Source: Pseudomonas sp. HN11
GTDB taxonomy: Bacteria > Pseudomonadota > Gammaproteobacteria > Pseudomonadales > Pseudomonadaceae
Reading direction: 5' to 3'
Length of the DNA stretch: 64,000 bases
Assembly (NCBI RefSeq): GCF_021390155.1
Contig: NZ_CP089985.1
Location: 4,475,001-4,539,000 of the forward strand
The notes below the pieces were generated by a model that did not search any database, was not told the origin of the DNA, and saw only the letters and a list, made by a program, of their open reading frames with translations. Position 1 is the first letter of the stretch. Every line of letters starts with the position of its first letter. The translations under genes and the position numbers were made by a program. Positions 53,653 to 63,519 of the stretch are shown here, piece after piece.

Positions 53653-55845
53653 ATGATGCGCCGCCTGCTGTCCTGCCTGTTTCTGTGCCTACTTCCTCTT
53701 GTTGCCGACGCCGTCGAACCGCCACGCCCGAAAATCGGCCTGGTGCTGTCCGGCGGCGCCGCCCGTGGGCTGGCCCATATCGGCGTGCTCAAGGCGCTGG
53801 AAGAGCAAGGCATCCAGATCGATGCGATTGCCGGCACCAGCATGGGCGCGGTGATCGGTGGGCTGTACGCGTCAGGGTACAAGATCGACGAGCTGGAAAA
53901 ACTGGCGCTCAATATCGATTGGCAACAGGCCCTGTCCGACGCGCCGCCTCGGGAAGATGTGCCGTTCCGGCGCAAGCAGGATGATCGGGATTTTCTGGTC
54001 AAACAGAAACTCAGCTTTCGTGACGATGGCAGCCTGGGCCTGCCACTGGGTGTAATCCAGGGTCAGAACCTGGCGTTGCTGCTGGAAAGCATGTTCGCCC
54101 ACAGCAGCAACACGCGTAACTTCGACAAGCTGCCCATCCCCTTTCGCGCGGTGGCGACCGATATCACCACCGGCGAGAAAGTGGTATTCCGAAAGGGTCA
54201 TCTGCCCCAGGTGATCCGCGCCAGCATGTCGATCCCGGCGGTCTTCGCGCCGGTTGAACTGGATGGCCGACTGCTGGTGGACGGCGGCATGACCGATAAC
54301 ATCCCGCTGGATGTGGCGCGGGAAATGGGCGTGGATATCGCCATTGTCGTCGACATCGGCACCCCGTTGCGTTCGCGCAAGCAACTGGCGACGGTGGTGG
54401 ACGTGCTCAACCAGTCGATCACCCTGATGACCCGGCGCAACTCCGAAGAGCAGCTCAAAGACCTGCACCCCAAGGACGTGCTGATCCAGCCCCCCCTCGC
54501 CGCCTACGGCGTGACCGATTTCGGCCGCGCCAAAGACATGATCGAGGCCGGTTATCGCGCCACCCGCGCCCTCGACGCGCGCCTCGCCCACCTGCGCCCC
54601 GCCGAGCCGGTCGACCCGCAACTGGTGGCGGCCCGCACTCCGGGCGAACGCACGCCAGTGATCACGGCCATCAATGTGGAAAACGATTCGAAAGTCAGCG
54701 ACGACGTGATCCGCTACTACATCCGCCAACCCCTGGGCGAGCCACTGAACCTGGGTCGCCTGCAATCGGACATGGGCACCTTGTACGGCCTGGATTACTT
54801 CGAACAGGTGCAATACCGCGTGGTGAAAAAGGGCCAGGACAACACCCTGGTGATCAGCGCGCGCGGCAAACGCAGCGGCACCGACTACCTGCGCCTCGGC
54901 CTGAACCTGTCAGATGACATGCGTGGCGACAGCGCCTTCAACCTCGGCGCCAGCTACCGCATGAACGGTATCAACCGCCTCGGCGCCGAATGGCTGACGC
55001 GTGTGCAGATCGGGGATCGCCAAGAGCTCTACAGCGAGTTCTACCAGCCCATGGACACCGGCTCGCGTTACTTCGTCGCGCCTTATATCAGCGCCCAGGC
55101 ACAGAATGTCGAGCTGATACTGGACAATGACCCCATCTCCGAATATCGCCTGGAACGCTACGGTTTCGGCTTGAACGTAGGGCGGCAGATCGGCAACAGC
55201 GGCGAAATCCGCTTCGGTGTCGGCGAAGCCTGGGGCAAGGCGGATGTGCGCATCGGCGACCGGGATTTGCCCAGCGTGAGTTTCAGCGAAGGCTTCTACG
55301 AGCTGAAGTACTCCTTCGACTCCCTGGACAACGTGTACTTCCCCCACACCGGCGAAGACATTGGCCTGGCCTACCGCGAATTCGAGCCAGGGCTAGGCTC
55401 GGACCAGCGCTATCGCCAATGGGAGTTCAAACTCGACAAAGCCATGAGCCACGGCCCGGACACCCTGGTACTGGGTGGTCGCTACGGGCGTACCCTGGAT
55501 GATTCGGACGTGGTGATTTCCAGCTTCCTGCTGGGCGGCGCGCGGCAGCTGTCGGGCTTTCGCCAGGACGCAATCTCGGGCCAGAACATAAGCCTGATAC
55601 GGGCGGTGTACTACCGCAGGCTTACACCGCGTTCGTACCTGCCGCTGGATTTCCCGCTGTACCTGGGCGCGTCACTGGAACGTGGCCGGGCGTGGAACAA
55701 CGACAATGAATTCGACAGTGGGTATATCAACGCGGCGAGTATTTTCCTGGGGTTCGATACACCATTGGGGCCGCTGAACTTCAGTTATGGGTTCAATGAT
55801 GACAACCAGAAGGCGGTGTACCTGAACCTGGGGCAGACGTTCTGA
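53653..55845 (+). CDS. plpD: Patatin-like phospholipase PlpD (type Vd autotransporter)
   Basis: 730 aa from MMRRLLSCLF, a Sec signal peptide (to about residue 20). The patatin domain has the oxyanion motif GGAARG, the nucleophile S63 in GTSMG and D210 in DGG. A POTRA domain follows (about 325-395) and then a 16-strand-type outer-membrane barrel ending in Phe (YLNLGQTF). The lipase is secreted through its own barrel. The next gene on the minus strand is a MarR regulator. Confidence 0.95.
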   Translation: MMRRLLSCLFLCLLPLVADAVEPPRPKIGLVLSGGAARGLAHIGVLKALEEQGIQIDAIAGTSMGAVIGGLYASGYKIDELEKLALNIDWQQALSDAPPREDVPFRRKQDDRDFLVKQKLSFRDDGSLGLPLGVIQGQNLALLLESMFAHSSNTRNFDKLPIPFRAVATDITTGEKVVFRKGHLPQVIRASMSIPAVFAPVELDGRLLVDGGMTDNIPLDVAREMGVDIAIVVDIGTPLRSRKQLATVVDVLNQSITLMTRRNSEEQLKDLHPKDVLIQPPLAAYGVTDFGRAKDMIEAGYRATRALDARLAHLRPAEPVDPQLVAARTPGERTPVITAINVENDSKVSDDVIRYYIRQPLGEPLNLGRLQSDMGTLYGLDYFEQVQYRVVKKGQDNTLVISARGKRSGTDYLRLGLNLSDDMRGDSAFNLGASYRMNGINRLGAEWLTRVQIGDRQELYSEFYQPMDTGSRYFVAPYISAQAQNVELILDNDPISEYRLERYGFGLNVGRQIGNSGEIRFGVGEAWGKADVRIGDRDLPSVSFSEGFYELKYSFDSLDNVYFPHTGEDIGLAYREFEPGLGSDQRYRQWEFKLDKAMSHGPDTLVLGGRYGRTLDDSDVVISSFLLGGARQLSGFRQDAISGQNISLIRAVYYRRLTPRSYLPLDFPLYLGASLERGRAWNNDNEFDSGYINAASIFLGFDTPLGPLNFSYGFNDDNQKAVYLNLGQTF

Positions 55846-55866
55846 AAGGCCGAACACGAAACCCTA

Positions 55867-55946
55867 TGTGAGAGGTGGCTTGTCGCATCGCCGCGGTGAA
55901 GCTGACATACCGAGGTGGCTGCATCGCAGGCAGGCCAGCTCCCACA
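55867..55946. repeat. Partly decayed REP pair of a second type
   Basis: The right arm GCATCGCAGGCAGGCCAGCT, continuing to CCCACA, is a well-kept REP of the GTGGGAGCTGGCCTGC class. The left arm (55867-55890) is an eroded inverse copy. It lies between the convergent plpD and marR genes. Confidence 0.6.
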
Positions 55947-55974
55947 ACAATTTGATCTGCCGCGGACTTAGAGA

Positions 55975-56409
55975 TCAGGACTTTTCCAGATTCGACAGAA
56001 TGTGTGCATGCACGCGCATGCACACACTCAAATCAGCTTCATCCACTCCCACAAACAGCTCATGCCGCAGGGCGGTGGCGATGGTTTCAATCTGTTCGAT
56101 CAACGGCCGGGCGGTATCACACAACAGGATACGCTTGGCACGACGGTCTTCCACCACGGCCTGGCGTTGCACCAAACCCTGGCCTTCAAGGCTGTCAAGC
56201 AGGCGGGCGAGCGTCGGCCCTTCGACGCCAACGCTTTGCGCCAGCTCCCGCTGGGTGGGGGCTTCTTCGAAACGAGCCAGGTGCAACAGCACCAGCCAGC
56301 GCGCCTGGGACAGGCCAAGCCCGGCCAGACGACGGTCCAGCTCGGCGCGCCAACCACGGGACATTTGCGCCAGCTGCATGCCAAATCGGTGTTGATCGGT
56401 TAACGGCAT
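55975..56409 (-). CDS. MarR/SlyA-type transcriptional regulator
   Basis: 144 aa winged helix protein. The recognition region is TQRELAQSVGVEGPTLARLLDSLEGQGLVQRQ, with the wing DRRAKRILL. No cysteine sensor is obvious. A perfect CTAATTATTAG palindrome lies 37 bases upstream of its start and may be its own operator. Conserved order plpD-marR-recQ is remembered from P. aeruginosa. Confidence 0.9.
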   Translation of the reverse strand: MPLTDQHRFGMQLAQMSRGWRAELDRRLAGLGLSQARWLVLLHLARFEEAPTQRELAQSVGVEGPTLARLLDSLEGQGLVQRQAVVEDRRAKRILLCDTARPLIEQIETIATALRHELFVGVDEADLSVCMRVHAHILSNLEKS

Positions 56410-56445
56410 AAAAAACTCTTGTTTTAGACTGAAAATAAAGTGTGG

Positions 56446-56456
56446 CTAATTATTAG
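56446..56456. promoter_or_regulatory. Possible operator of the MarR-type gene
   Basis: CTAATTATTAG is an 11-base perfect palindrome in an AT-rich stretch upstream of the regulator, of the kind MarR proteins bind. Confidence 0.45.
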
Positions 56457-56530
56457 TCAGCTAAGCATGAGCTTTGCCAGTAGGCAAGAGTTGCTATGTA
56501 CTGATTCGTTACATTGTCGTAATTGACGCA

Positions 56531-58657
56531 CTAAATTTCGAATTCAGACTGCAAAGCGGCCCGCACACAGTACAAAACGCCTTCTGGGACACGACCGGTA
56601 AACAGCGGGGCAACATCTGTCACAGGTGGCAATTCGCCCTCCCCGTCGAGGAACGCATCCTGGATTTCGCCGAGCAGATCCTCTGGCAAATCAAGAGCCT
56701 GCTCTAACGACAACTGCTGCTTGCCGATGGATTCGGCGAGCAAGGTGTAGACGTTTTTCTCCGAGCATTGCAGCTGACCGGCGATCTGAATCGGGGTCAT
56801 GCCGGCACGTGCCAGGCTGATCAATTCGTGGCGGATATCGGCGACTTCCTTCGGCGCTTCGGCCTGGCCGCCGAGCACTTCGAGGAAGGCCTGGCCGTAA
56901 CGCTCCAGCTTGCGTGCACCCACACCGCTGACCCGCGCCATCTCGGCCATGCTGGTCGGTTGTTCGCGCAGCATTTCCAGCAAAGTGGAGTCGGGGAAAA
57001 TAACGTACGGCGGCACGCTGTGTTCCTGTGCCAGTTTGCGCCGCAGGGTGCGCAAGGCTTCCCACTGCTCGCGCTCTTCGCCACGCACCAGTTGGCTGGC
57101 TTGGCTGGTGCTGCTCTTGGCGGTGGTCTGCGGCTTGAGGTCGCGGCGCAGTTGCAGGCTCACTTCGCCCTTGAGCAACGGCCGGCAGCTGTCATTCAAG
57201 CGCAGCCCGCCATAGCCCTCGATGTCGATATCCACCAGGCCGCGCGCAACCATCTGCCGGAACAGTGAGCGCCACTCGCCCTCTGCGCGGGCCTTACCGA
57301 CGCCGTAGACGGAGAGTTTCTCGTGACCAAAGCTGCGGACTTTCTCGTTGTCCTTGCCCAGCAACACATCCACCAAGTGACCGACGCCATAACGCTGGCC
57401 AGTACGGTAGATGGCGGACAATCCTTGGCGCGCCGGCTCGGTGGCGTCCCAGGTCTGCACGCCGTCCACGCAGTTGTCACAATGGCCGCAAGGCTCGGGC
57501 ATGTCTTCGTCGAAATACGCCAGCAAGGTCTGGCGACGGCAACGGGTCTCCTCACACAGCGAGAGCATTGCGTCGAGCTTGTGCTGCTCCAGGCGCTTGT
57601 GACGCTCGTCGCCTTCGGAATTCTGCAGCATCTGCTTGAGCATCACCACATCTTGCAGGCCGTAGACCATCCACGCATCCGCCGGCAGGCCATCACGGCC
57701 GGCGCGACCGGTTTCCTGATAGTACGCCTCGAGGGATTTGGGCAGGTCCATATGCGCGACGAAGCGTACGTTGGATTTATCGATACCCATGCCGAACGCA
57801 ATGGTGGCTACCATGATCAAACCTTCCTCGTTGAGGAAGCGTTTTTGGTGAGCCGAGCGCGTTTCGTTGGGCAGACCGGCGTGATACGGCAGTGCCGGGT
57901 AGCCTTGCTCGCAGAGGAACGCGGCCACTTCATCGACCTTCTTGCGCGACAGGCAATAAACAATGCCCGCATCGCTGCGCCGTTCGGAAAGGAACGCGAG
58001 CAACTGCTTGCGCGGCTGCTCCTTGGGCACGATGCGGTAGAAAATATTCGGCCGGTCGAAGCTCGACAGGAAGCGCTCGGCATTCTGCAGATGCAGACGC
58101 TCGACGATTTCTTCGCGGGTACGTTTGTCGGCAGTCGCCGTCAGGGCGATGCGCGGCACATCGGGGAACAGCTCAGCCAATTGGCCGAGCTGCAAATATT
58201 CACGACGGAAATCGTGACCCCATTGCGATACGCAATGGGCTTCATCGATGGCGAACAGGGCGATTTCCAGGCTCTGCAAAAAGGCCAGCATCCGCGGCTG
58301 TACCAGTCGCTCGGGGGCGAGGTAGAGCATTTTCACCTCACCGCGCTTGATGCGCGCAGCCAAGTCACGCTGCTGCTCGGCGCTGAGGGTGGAGTTCAGG
58401 GAAGCAGCAGCGACGCCCAGCTCCTCCAGGGTCGCGACCTGATCGTCCATCAGCGCGATCAGTGGCGACACCACCACGGCCAAGCCATTGCGCAACAATG
58501 CCGGGACCTGGAAGCACAACGACTTGCCGCCGCCGGTAGGCATCAAGACCAGTGCATCACCGCCACTGGCCACGCGCTCAATGATCGCACCCTGGCGGCC
58601 ACGAAAACTGTCGTAGCCGAAGATGTCCTTGAGGACGCGTTGAGCCTGCTCGAGCAT
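56531..58657 (-). CDS. recQ: ATP-dependent DNA helicase RecQ
   Basis: 708 aa from [13 protein letters not shown]. Helicase motifs: Walker A TGGGKS (41-46), DEAH (138-141), and the motif VI region ([10 protein letters not shown]). The RQC zinc region has its cysteines ([20 protein letters not shown]). An HRDC domain follows (about 530-600), then an extra C-terminal helical part of about 100 residues not found in the 609-aa E. coli protein. It unwinds branched DNA in recombination and repair. Confidence 0.96.
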   Translation of the reverse strand: MLEQAQRVLKDIFGYDSFRGRQGAIIERVASGGDALVLMPTGGGKSLCFQVPALLRNGLAVVVSPLIALMDDQVATLEELGVAAASLNSTLSAEQQRDLAARIKRGEVKMLYLAPERLVQPRMLAFLQSLEIALFAIDEAHCVSQWGHDFRREYLQLGQLAELFPDVPRIALTATADKRTREEIVERLHLQNAERFLSSFDRPNIFYRIVPKEQPRKQLLAFLSERRSDAGIVYCLSRKKVDEVAAFLCEQGYPALPYHAGLPNETRSAHQKRFLNEEGLIMVATIAFGMGIDKSNVRFVAHMDLPKSLEAYYQETGRAGRDGLPADAWMVYGLQDVVMLKQMLQNSEGDERHKRLEQHKLDAMLSLCEETRCRRQTLLAYFDEDMPEPCGHCDNCVDGVQTWDATEPARQGLSAIYRTGQRYGVGHLVDVLLGKDNEKVRSFGHEKLSVYGVGKARAEGEWRSLFRQMVARGLVDIDIEGYGGLRLNDSCRPLLKGEVSLQLRRDLKPQTTAKSSTSQASQLVRGEEREQWEALRTLRRKLAQEHSVPPYVIFPDSTLLEMLREQPTSMAEMARVSGVGARKLERYGQAFLEVLGGQAEAPKEVADIRHELISLARAGMTPIQIAGQLQCSEKNVYTLLAESIGKQQLSLEQALDLPEDLLGEIQDAFLDGEGELPPVTDVAPLFTGRVPEGVLYCVRAALQSEFEI

Positions 58658-58933
58658 GTAAAACTCCAAAATAGTGCCGAAATCCCTCTGTACAGGCTGG
58701 CCGAAAAAATGCGCTTTCACGGGAAATAATCCGTAAGCGAAATTTTCGCGGACTGGTGCTTGGCCTGCAAGGGCATCACAAAACGCGGCAGTATACCCGA
58801 GCGCTACCCGGCAAAGGGCGCCACTGACGAACAGCGAACGCTATCTAAAACCTGGCAAATATGCAGTGTGGCTGGCCTGGACGCTCAAGAAAGCCTAGAA
58901 TTCAGCATCGTTTATTCCCAAGGTAGTCCTTCA

Positions 58934-59521
58934 ATGTCCTTCGCTGAGCAACTAACCCGCCTGCAAGCCTTCCTCGACGCCGATGAGCTGCATGACGAGG
59001 CGCTGGACTACGTGGCCGCCCACGGCTACCTGACCGCCCTGTCGATCTGCTCCGAAGTCGTTCCCGACCGTGAATGGATCGACGCACTGTTCGCCGAAGA
59101 GCCGCATTACACTGACGCCGCTCAACGCGAAGAAATCGAATCCACCCTGCTGGCCCTCAAGGCCCACATCGGACGCCAACTGGCCTCCGACGAGGAATTC
59201 GAGCTTCCATGCGAGCTGGACCTGGGCGAAGAGCCGGACGACTCCGACCTGCGCGGCTGGTGCATCGGTTTCATGGAAGGCGTGTTCCTGCGTGAAGCGG
59301 CCTGGTTCGAAACCGCCGAGGAAGAGGTCAGCGAAATGCTGCTGCCGATCATGGTCGGTTCGGGCCTGTTCGACGACCAGCCGGAGTTCGCCGACATCGC
59401 CGCCGACGCCAACCTGATGGATGACATGATCGTCCAGATCCCGGAAGCCCTGACCGCGCTGTACCTGCTGTGCAACGCTCCTGACGAAAAACCGGCGATC
59501 CTCAAGCCACGTCACCACTGA
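58934..59521 (+). CDS. YecA/UPF0149 family protein
   Basis: 195 aa, acidic, beginning MSFAEQLTRLQAFLD. The family core is WCIGFMEGVFLR, and there is a conserved acidic patch DLGEEPDDSDL. There is no C-terminal SEC-C zinc tail here. Function unknown; the family is common in gamma-proteobacteria. Divergent from recQ; 276 bases between them hold no feature I can support. Confidence 0.85.
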   Translation: MSFAEQLTRLQAFLDADELHDEALDYVAAHGYLTALSICSEVVPDREWIDALFAEEPHYTDAAQREEIESTLLALKAHIGRQLASDEEFELPCELDLGEEPDDSDLRGWCIGFMEGVFLREAAWFETAEEEVSEMLLPIMVGSGLFDDQPEFADIAADANLMDDMIVQIPEALTALYLLCNAPDEKPAILKPRHH

Positions 59522-59541
59522 GTCGCTTGCCCGTGACACCC

Positions 59542-59925
59542 ATGGGCAATCGTTCACTGCTCCTGCGCTACCTGCTGCTGGCCATCGGCTGGCTCAGTGT
59601 GGCGTTGGGGGTGATCGGCATTTTCCTACCGGTATTGCCGACTACGCCCTTCCTACTCCTCGCTGCCGCGTGCTTCGCCCGAAGCTCCCCGCGTTTCTAC
59701 CATTGGCTGGTGCAACACCCGCGCCTGGGCCCGTGGATCCGTGATTACCTGGACGGCAATGGCATTCCCCTCAAAGGCAAGGTCTACGCCATCGGCTTGA
59801 TGTGGCTGAGTATCGGCCTGTCCTGTTACTTGGTGCCACTGCCGTGGGCGCGTGGCTTCATGCTGACCAGCGCCGCGCTGGTGACGATCTACATCCTGCG
59901 CCAGAAAACCCTGCCGCCGCGCTGA
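59542..59925 (+). CDS. DUF454 (YbaN-like) inner-membrane protein
   Basis: 127 aa from MGNRSLLLRY; a GTG three codons earlier is possible, and no strong ribosome site decides. It has the family pattern of an N-terminal membrane segment with FLPVLPTTPFLLLAAACFARSSPRFY and a C-terminal pair of helices. Function unknown. It follows the YecA-type gene by 20 bases and precedes the kinase by 118. Confidence 0.85.
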   Translation: MGNRSLLLRYLLLAIGWLSVALGVIGIFLPVLPTTPFLLLAAACFARSSPRFYHWLVQHPRLGPWIRDYLDGNGIPLKGKVYAIGLMWLSIGLSCYLVPLPWARGFMLTSAALVTIYILRQKTLPPR

Positions 59926-60043
59926 ACGTCCCTGCGACATTCGATCCCACACGACCTTGGTCGACACTGACTAACCCCAAGCATCATGCGAGACTGTCCA
60001 ACCGGGCCTGGAATGCCCGGGTGTTCTTATGCTCGGAGTTACC

Positions 60044-63000
60044 ATGACGCTGTCCAGCGGGCTGATTGCCGCCGTTGCCCTGGCCTATATGGCCATTATG
60101 TTTGCCATCGCCTTTTATGGTGACCGCCGTCGTGCGCCATTGCCGCCGCGTATGCGTGCCTGGGTGTACAGCCTGTCGCTGGCCGTTTATTGCACCAGTT
60201 GGACCTTCTTCGGCGCTGTAGGCCAGGCCGCCGAACAATTGTGGGCGTTTTTACCGATCTACCTGGGACCGGTGCTGTTGCTGGTGTTGGCACCGTGGGT
60301 GCTTCAGAAGATGATTCTGATCAGCAAGCAGGAAAACATCACCTCCATCGCCGACTTTATTGCCGCACGCTACGGAAAGTCCCAATCGCTGGCCGTGGTG
60401 GTCGCGCTGATCTGCCTGGTCGGCGTACTGCCCTATATCGCCCTGCAACTCAAAGGCATCGTGCTGGGGGTCAACCTGCTGATCGGCGCAGGCGCCGACA
60501 CTACCGGCACCCGCGCCCAGGACACCGCGCTGATCGTGTCACTGGTACTGGCGCTGTTCACCATCGTATTTGGTACGCGCAATCTGGACGCCACGGAGCA
60601 CCACCGTGGCATGGTGCTGGCGATTGCGTTTGAATCGCTGGTCAAGCTGTTCGCCTTTCTCGCGGTTGGCGCATTTGTGACCTACGGCCTGTACGACGGT
60701 TTCGGTGACCTGTTCAGCCAAGCCATGCTCGCCCCTCGCCTGGACGAATACTGGAAGGAGACCGTCAACTGGCCGTCAATGGTGGTGCAGACCGGCGTGG
60801 CCATGATGGCGATTATCTGCCTGCCTCGGCAGTTCCATGTCACGGTGGTAGAGAACATCGACCCGCAGGACCTGCGCCTGGCCAAATGGGTGTTTCCCGC
60901 CTATCTGATTCTGGCCGCGCTGTTTGTAGTACCCATCGCCTTGGGCGGCAAGATGATGCTGCCCGGCTCGGTACTGCCGGACTCCTACGTGATCAGCCTG
61001 CCGATGGCCGAAGCCCACCCTGCGCTCGCGGTACTCGCCTTTATCGGCGGCGCGTCGGCCGCCACCGGCATGGTGATCGTGGCGAGCATTGCCTTGTCGA
61101 CCATGGTCTCCAACGACATGTTGCTGCCCTGGCTGTTGCGTCGTTCCAGCGCCGAGCGGCCGTTCGAAGTGTTCCGCCACTGGATGCTGTCGGTACGCCG
61201 CGTGAGCATCGTCATCATTCTATTGCTGGCCTACGTCAGCTATCGACTGCTCGGCTCTACCGCGAGCCTGGCGACCATCGGCCAGATCGCCTTTGCAGCG
61301 GTAACCCAGTTGGCGCCGGCGATGCTTGGAGCGCTGTATTGGAAACAGGCGAACAGGCGCGGCGTATTCGCCGGGCTGGCTGCGGGTACTTTCTTGTGGT
61401 TCTACACCTTGGTCCTACCCGTGACGGCGAAAAGCCTGGGGTGGTCGCTCAGCCTCTTCCCAGGGCTGACGTGGATGCATTCGCACCCGCTGGGCTTGTC
61501 CGTCACCTCACTGACCCTGGGCACCGTGTTCTCACTGGCGGGTAACTTCACGCTGTTTGTGTGGGTCTCGATGCTCTCGCGTACGCGCGTGTCAGAACAC
61601 TGGCAAGCCGGGCGCTTTGTCGGCCAGGAGATCAGCCAGCGCGCCAATGCCCGATCGATGTTGTCGGTGCAGATCAGTGACTTGCTCAGCCTGGCTGCGC
61701 GCTTCGTGGGCGAGGAACGGGCCCAGCAAAGCTTTATCCGCTTCGCTTATCGCCAAGGCAAGGGCTTCAACCCCAACCAGAATGCCGACAACGATTGGAT
61801 CGCTCACACCGAGCGATTACTGGCCGGCGTACTCGGGGCATCTTCTACACGTGCTGTCGTAAAAGCCGCCATCGAAGGGCGGGAAATGCAGTTGGAGGAC
61901 GTAGTACGCATCGCCGACGAAGCGTCGGAAGTGCTGCAGTTCAATCGCGCGTTGCTGCAAGGCGCCATCGAGAACATCACCCAGGGCATCAGCGTGGTCG
62001 ACCAGTCCCTCAAGCTGGTGGCCTGGAACCGGCGTTACCTGGAGCTGTTCAATTACCCGGACGGGCTGATCAGCGTGGGCCGCCCTATTGCCGACATCAT
62101 TCGCTACAACGCCGAACGCGGGCTGTGCGGGCCGGGCGAAGCTGAAGTGCATGTGGCGCGCCGCCTGCACTGGATGCGCCAGGGCCGTGCGCACACCTCC
62201 GAACGTTTATTCCCCAATGGACGGGTGATCGAGCTGATCGGCAACCCGATGCCTGGCGGCGGTTTCGTCATGAGCTTCACCGACATTACCGCGTTCCGCG
62301 AAGCCGAGCAGGCACTCACCGAGGCCAACGAAGGCCTGGAACAGCGGGTGATCGAGCGTACCCATGAACTGTCGCAGCTCAACGTGGCGCTCACCGATGC
62401 CAAGGGCGTAGCCGAGTCCGCCAGCCAATCGAAGACACGCTTCCTGGCGGCGGTCAGTCACGACTTGATGCAACCGCTGAACGCCGCACGCCTGTTCTCC
62501 GCTGCCCTCTCCCACCAGAACGACGGCCTCTCCAGCGAAGCCCGGCAATTGGTGCAGCACCTGGACAGCTCGCTGCGTTCCGCCGAAGACCTGATCAGCG
62601 ACTTGTTGGATATCTCGCGCCTGGAAAACGGCAAGATCAACCCACAGCGTCAGCCCTTTTTCATCAATGAGCTGTTCGACACCCTGGGCGCGGAGTTCAA
62701 GGCGCTGGCCCAGGAGCAAGGCCTGCGCTTCCGCCTGCGTGGCAGTCGTTTACGCGTGGACAGCGACATCAAATTGCTACGGCGAATCCTGCAGAATTTT
62801 CTCACCAACGCTTTCCGTTATGCCGACGGCCCGGTGCTGCTTGGCGTACGCCGACGCAAGGGCGAACTGTGCCTTGAAGTGTGGGACCGTGGCCCCGGCA
62901 TTCCACTGGATAAACAGAAGGTGATCTTCGAGGAATTCAAGCGCTTGGACAGCCACCAGACCCGCGCGGAGAAAGGCCTGGGGCTCGGCCTGGCGATCGC

Positions 63001-63514
63001 CGACGGCCTGTGCCGCGTGCTGGGCCACCGTCTTAGCGTGCGCTCGTGGCCGGGCAAGGGCAGCGTGTTCAGTGTGCGCGTGCCGTTGGCGCGTAATCAG
63101 ACGACCTCGCAGGTCCAGAAACCGCAGGAAACCGGGCTACCGCTGAGCGGTGCGCAGGTGCTGTGCGTGGATAATGAAGAGAGCATCCTGATCGGCATGC
63201 GCAGCCTGTTGACGCGCTGGGGCTGCGAAGTGTGGACCGCCACCGACCAGGCGCAGTGCGCGGCGTTGCTGGCCGAGGGCGTGCGCCCGCAGCTGGCCCT
63301 GGTGGATTACCACCTGGACCATGGCGAAACCGGTACCGAATTAATGGGTTGGCTGCGCGCGCAATTGGCCGAGCCGATCCCCGGCGTAGTGATCAGCGCT
63401 GACGGCCGCCCTGAGATGGTGGCCGAAGTGCATGCAGCGGGGTTGGATTACCTGGCCAAGCCAGTGAAGCCGGCAGCGTTGCGGGCGTTGTTAAGCCGAC
63501 ACCTTCCCTTGTAA
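60044..63514 (+). CDS. Transporter-sensor hybrid histidine kinase (SSS domain, PAS, receiver)
   Basis: 1156 aa from MTLSSGLIAAV, with GGAG five bases upstream. The N-terminal half (about 1-500) is a sodium/solute symporter-like domain of roughly 13 helices. A PAS domain starts near 644 (NITQGISVVDQSLKLVAWN). A coiled linker leads to HisKA with H806 in AVSHDLMQPLNAARL. HATPase_c has NFLTNAFRY, DRGPGIP and GLGLGLAIA. The C-terminal receiver has acceptor D1088 in LVDYHLD. It resembles CbrA- and NahK-type sensors. Ligand unknown. It converges with rmuC at a 5-base gap. Confidence 0.9.
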   Translation: MTLSSGLIAAVALAYMAIMFAIAFYGDRRRAPLPPRMRAWVYSLSLAVYCTSWTFFGAVGQAAEQLWAFLPIYLGPVLLLVLAPWVLQKMILISKQENITSIADFIAARYGKSQSLAVVVALICLVGVLPYIALQLKGIVLGVNLLIGAGADTTGTRAQDTALIVSLVLALFTIVFGTRNLDATEHHRGMVLAIAFESLVKLFAFLAVGAFVTYGLYDGFGDLFSQAMLAPRLDEYWKETVNWPSMVVQTGVAMMAIICLPRQFHVTVVENIDPQDLRLAKWVFPAYLILAALFVVPIALGGKMMLPGSVLPDSYVISLPMAEAHPALAVLAFIGGASAATGMVIVASIALSTMVSNDMLLPWLLRRSSAERPFEVFRHWMLSVRRVSIVIILLLAYVSYRLLGSTASLATIGQIAFAAVTQLAPAMLGALYWKQANRRGVFAGLAAGTFLWFYTLVLPVTAKSLGWSLSLFPGLTWMHSHPLGLSVTSLTLGTVFSLAGNFTLFVWVSMLSRTRVSEHWQAGRFVGQEISQRANARSMLSVQISDLLSLAARFVGEERAQQSFIRFAYRQGKGFNPNQNADNDWIAHTERLLAGVLGASSTRAVVKAAIEGREMQLEDVVRIADEASEVLQFNRALLQGAIENITQGISVVDQSLKLVAWNRRYLELFNYPDGLISVGRPIADIIRYNAERGLCGPGEAEVHVARRLHWMRQGRAHTSERLFPNGRVIELIGNPMPGGGFVMSFTDITAFREAEQALTEANEGLEQRVIERTHELSQLNVALTDAKGVAESASQSKTRFLAAVSHDLMQPLNAARLFSAALSHQNDGLSSEARQLVQHLDSSLRSAEDLISDLLDISRLENGKINPQRQPFFINELFDTLGAEFKALAQEQGLRFRLRGSRLRVDSDIKLLRRILQNFLTNAFRYADGPVLLGVRRRKGELCLEVWDRGPGIPLDKQKVIFEEFKRLDSHQTRAEKGLGLGLAIADGLCRVLGHRLSVRSWPGKGSVFSVRVPLARNQTTSQVQKPQETGLPLSGAQVLCVDNEESILIGMRSLLTRWGCEVWTATDQAQCAALLAEGVRPQLALVDYHLDHGETGTELMGWLRAQLAEPIPGVVISADGRPEMVAEVHAAGLDYLAKPVKPAALRALLSRHLPL

Positions 63515-63519
63515 CGCGG

